Source: Metaruminococcus_A sp050943475
Lineage (GTDB): Bacteria; Bacillota; Clostridia; Oscillospirales; Ruminococcaceae
Reading direction: 5' to 3'
DNA: 15,360 nucleotides
Assembly (NCBI GenBank): GCA_050943475.1
Contig: JBMNPF010000019.1
Location: 1-15,360, forward strand
Numbering within the stretch: the stretch's first letter is position 1; each line of letters starts with the position of its first letter. Both the position numbers and the translations under genes were made by a program. This document shows positions 13,519-15,360 of the stretch, piece after piece. A model generated the notes under the pieces. That model did not search any database and had not been told where the DNA came from. It worked only from the letters and a program-made list of their open reading frames with translations.

Positions 13519-14871
13519 ATGAATTCAACCTACACCGAACCCGCCAAACAAATTCCAGTTTACGGAGAATACGACGTTGTCATCGCCGGAGGTGGCCCCG
13601 CTGGTTTTGCAGCGGCGGTATCCGCCGCACGCAGCGGGGCAAAAACCCTGTTAATCGAGCGCTTTGCCTCCCTGGGCGGCACCGTGACCGCTTCGCTCAT
13701 GGCAAAAATCAACGGCTATCGCAATCAAGTTGAACCAAACAACCTCCAGACCTCGCGCGGCATTGCCGAGGAAGTTATGCTGAAGCTCCACGCGGAAGGC
13801 GGCGTCGGCGAACGGTACTTAAGTGAAAACCGCGTGTATTACCACGATCCCGCGCCGGGAAAAATGGCTTTTGGATATGTCATCGACCCGGAAAAATTCA
13901 AATATGTAACCCTTGAAATGGCGGTTGAAGCAGGCGTAGAAGTTTTGTTTCACACCTTCCTTTCTGACGCTATTGTTGATAACGGAACCGTGCGCGGCGT
14001 ACTCATTGAAAACAAATCCGGACGACAGGCGGTCTTTGCTCATACGGTCATTGACGCGACCGGCGACGGCGACGTTGCTTTTCGCGCCGGCGCAGCCTAT
14101 TTCTACGGCGAAGACGGCCACCGCATGAGCGATACGCTGCTTTACCGCGTGGCGGGCGTAGCCGGTAAAAGCGAGCGCGGCTGCCAAATGGCTGACAGCG
14201 TACTTTTATGGGGCCCGCAGCCGGGCGACCGCGATTACGACGGCAGAAGCGAAATGGAGCAGTACCTGCAAGGGTTCCCGGAAAAAATTGACCGGCATTA
14301 TGATGCAACCGACGCGCACGCGTTATCCAAAGCGGAAATTGAAACCCGTTTAAACGTGTACCGCCATTTTAAAGCGCAAAAGGAAAAGGAAGCGAGCTTT
14401 GCCAACGCCTACGTCGTACAGACTCCGGATATGATCGGCATCCGCCAGACCCGCTTCATCAAAGGAAAATACACACTGACCGGAGAGGATGTCATTGAAG
14501 GCCGCGTATTTGACGATACCGTGGCCATGGCTTCAAAGCCGGTAGTACACTACTATGGCTACCGCCGTTTCCTGGAGCATACAGGCTATGAGGTTCCATA
14601 CCGCTGCCTCGTACCGGAAACGGTGGAGGGGCTTCTGGTGGCCGGGCGCTGTATGTCCGCTCTGCAGCCTGCGTTTGAGTCGGTACGCTCCATTGCGCCG
14701 AGCATGTGCGTAGGCGAGGCGGCCGGAACTGCGGCTGCGCTTGCCGCAAAAACCGGCGTACCGGCGTCTCAGGTCGAAATTCGCACGTTGCAGAAACTTT
14801 TAATTGAAAAAGGCGCAGAAATTGGCCAGAGCAACCGCGACGTACTCGCCGGTGAAAGAGAGAACGTATAA
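13519..14871 (+). CDS. FAD-dependent oxidoreductase (FAD_oxidored family)
   Basis: A 450-residue flavoprotein. The N-terminal Rossmann dinucleotide fold reads VVIAGGGPAGFAAAVSAA (20-37) with ribose-binding Glu47. It is followed by the SLGGTVTASL stretch typical of the PF12831-type FAD oxidoreductases. The second FAD motif is DATGDGD (179-185). The C-terminal FAD contact is VEGLLVAGRCMSALQPAFES with SIAPSMCVGEAAGTAAALA. Substrate is unknown; relatives occur in sugar and polyol metabolism clusters and in secondary metabolism, often with transporters that are absent here. No signal peptide or covalent FAD site is seen. It has its own promoter and terminator and appears monocistronic. GGAGG supports the start. 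It is the only large plus-strand gene in the window. Confidence 0.92.
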   Translation: MNSTYTEPAKQIPVYGEYDVVIAGGGPAGFAAAVSAARSGAKTLLIERFASLGGTVTASLMAKINGYRNQVEPNNLQTSRGIAEEVMLKLHAEGGVGERYLSENRVYYHDPAPGKMAFGYVIDPEKFKYVTLEMAVEAGVEVLFHTFLSDAIVDNGTVRGVLIENKSGRQAVFAHTVIDATGDGDVAFRAGAAYFYGEDGHRMSDTLLYRVAGVAGKSERGCQMADSVLLWGPQPGDRDYDGRSEMEQYLQGFPEKIDRHYDATDAHALSKAEIETRLNVYRHFKAQKEKEASFANAYVVQTPDMIGIRQTRFIKGKYTLTGEDVIEGRVFDDTVAMASKPVVHYYGYRRFLEHTGYEVPYRCLVPETVEGLLVAGRCMSALQPAFESVRSIAPSMCVGEAAGTAAALAAKTGVPASQVEIRTLQKLLIEKGAEIGQSNRDVLAGERENV

Positions 14872-15031
14872 GCTGGGTACAACGCAATTTCCCGCTTTCC
14901 ATCGCACTTAATTGCAGGCAGCTTCCACAGGGGCTTTACCCACGAACAGGCCGCTTACGGCGTTTCTCAAAATGGATATTCAAAATGAAAAATCGCCCGT
15001 CCTGCTTTGACAGGAACGAGCGGAAACCGAC

Positions 15032-15067
15032 AAGGCCGTTGCAAAAACTGCAGCGGCCTTTCTTTTT
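15032..15067 (+). terminator. Terminator downstream of the FAD oxidoreductase
   Basis: AAGGCCG (15032-15038) pairs with CGGCCTT (15054-15060), with an inner TGCA/TGCA pairing, and is followed by TCTTTTTC on the plus strand. It lies about 160 nt past the oxidoreductase stop; nothing convincing is coded in between. Confidence 0.8.
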
Positions 15068-15085
15068 CAGGAAAGGAGCGCGGCT

Positions 15086-15151
15086 ATGCCCATTTACAAA
15101 ATGAAAGGCGCCAAAAACGGTTTGCAAAAATACCGCGTGCGGGTGAGTTAG
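15086..15151 (+). pseudogene. Truncated tyrosine-recombinase (integrase) N-terminus
   Basis: The 21-codon frame MPIYKMKGAKNGLQKYRVRV-S ends in TAG. The residues match the first strand region of the Arm-type DNA-binding domain of Firmicute tyrosine integrases, which commonly start MPIYKM..KNGLQKYRVRI. AAAGGAG sits 7 nt before the ATG, so the initiation region of the lost gene is intact. Sequence after the stop no longer follows the family and runs into a terminator and a tRNA 3' end fragment 80 nt on. A complete integrase would be about 350-400 codons, so nearly all of it is deleted. A functional 21-residue peptide is possible but less likely. Confidence 0.65.
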
Positions 15152-15194
15152 AGCGATTTCCCCAAAATAAATACCCATTTTGGCGCAGATACAC

Positions 15195-15225
15195 AACAAA
15201 AGAACCGCCTGAAATAGGCGGTTCT
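15195..15225 (-). terminator. Terminator adjoining the tRNA 3' end fragment
   Basis: AGAACCGCC (15201-15209) pairs with GGCGGTTCT (15217-15225) around a 7-nt loop. On the minus strand it ends GGTTCTTTTGTTG. It sits 8 nt past the CCA of the tRNA fragment, the same arrangement as at the intact tRNA-Gln, so it is likely the original terminator of the lost tRNA gene. Confidence 0.75.
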
Positions 15226-15233
15226 CGCTCTTT

Positions 15234-15249
15234 TGGTTGGGGTAGCTGG
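15234..15249 (-). other. tRNA 3' end fragment, probable att-site scar
   Basis: Read on the minus strand, this is CCAGC-TACCCCA-A-CCA: the 3' half of a T-stem, a complete 3' acceptor strand, discriminator and CCA. This matches the end of the common bacterial tRNA-Gln. Upstream (15250-15310) the sequence does not continue as a tRNA: no T-loop, anticodon or D-arm follows. Short tRNA 3' ends of this kind are what integrases leave as attachment-site copies. With the integrase remnant 80 nt away, a decayed integrative element is the simplest reading. Confidence 0.55.
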
Positions 15250-15360
15250 AACTATTTTGCGCATTTCCCGGTATTTTTAAAACCGTTATAAAACAGCCAC
15301 AACACCCCTGTTTATGGGCTTTTCCAGACTTTTATACCTTTTTTCCGTTTCCTTTAAAAA

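Noticed and set aside
14936..15199. Minus-strand 87-residue frame across the terminator and integrase remnant
   Set aside because: It crosses a terminator and the better-supported plus-strand remnant, with no ribosome binding site or family match.

Overview
The window looks like a chromosomal segment of a spore-forming clostridial Firmicute, most likely of the Ruminococcaceae/Oscillospiraceae type. The grounds are strong AGGAGG-like ribosome binding sites, consensus TTGACA/TATAAT promoters, a cwlD-radA pair with a promoter resembling the sporulation factor sigma-E consensus, small clostridial-type orphan proteins, and moderate-to-high GC genes separated by AT-rich intergenic DNA. Almost all genes lie on the minus strand. 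The plus strand carries a small Cys-rich protein, an FAD oxidoreductase and an integrase remnant.

Layout, left to right. Positions 1-1440: a minus-strand ECF-type sigma factor with an overlapping membrane-anchored putative anti-sigma factor, closed by a bidirectional hairpin terminator. 1440-2450: a gene-poor stretch, a TfoX-N-like protein with its terminator, and a TTG-started Cys-rich small protein on the plus strand whose stop codon overlaps that of radA. 2440-5263: a polytopic membrane protein behind a perfect consensus promoter, then cwlD and radA 18 nt apart. 5365-6730: a DUF362/ferredoxin-type iron-sulfur protein and tRNA-Gln(CUG) with its own promoter and terminator.

6849-12092 is the largest unit: one promoter, then MoxR-type AAA+ ATPase, DUF58 protein, and two tandem paralogous polytopic proteins with C-terminal DUF4129-like domains, then a terminator. 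This is the widespread MoxR/DUF58/DUF4129 gene set, but the transglutaminase gene often found with it is absent here and the DUF4129 gene is duplicated. The last ~295 bp of the two copies are about 92% identical, while the rest has diverged.

12265-13518: a small XRE regulator and a small protein resembling DUF6514, followed by about 700 bp without a convincing gene. This stretch holds a 15-bp terminator hairpin and a cluster of three hairpins, one of them long and multi-part. 13519-15067: an FAD-dependent oxidoreductase with promoter and terminator. 15086-15249: scar of an integrative element, made of a 21-codon remnant of a tyrosine-recombinase N-terminus plus a 16-nt copy of a tRNA 3' end with an adjoining terminator. 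From 15250 to 15360 I see nothing.

I did not find a clear new defence or biosynthetic system. The best leads are the duplicated DUF4129 gene with a homogenised C-terminus, the structured element at 13254-13401, the sigma-E-like promoter of cwlD, and the integrase/tRNA scar.
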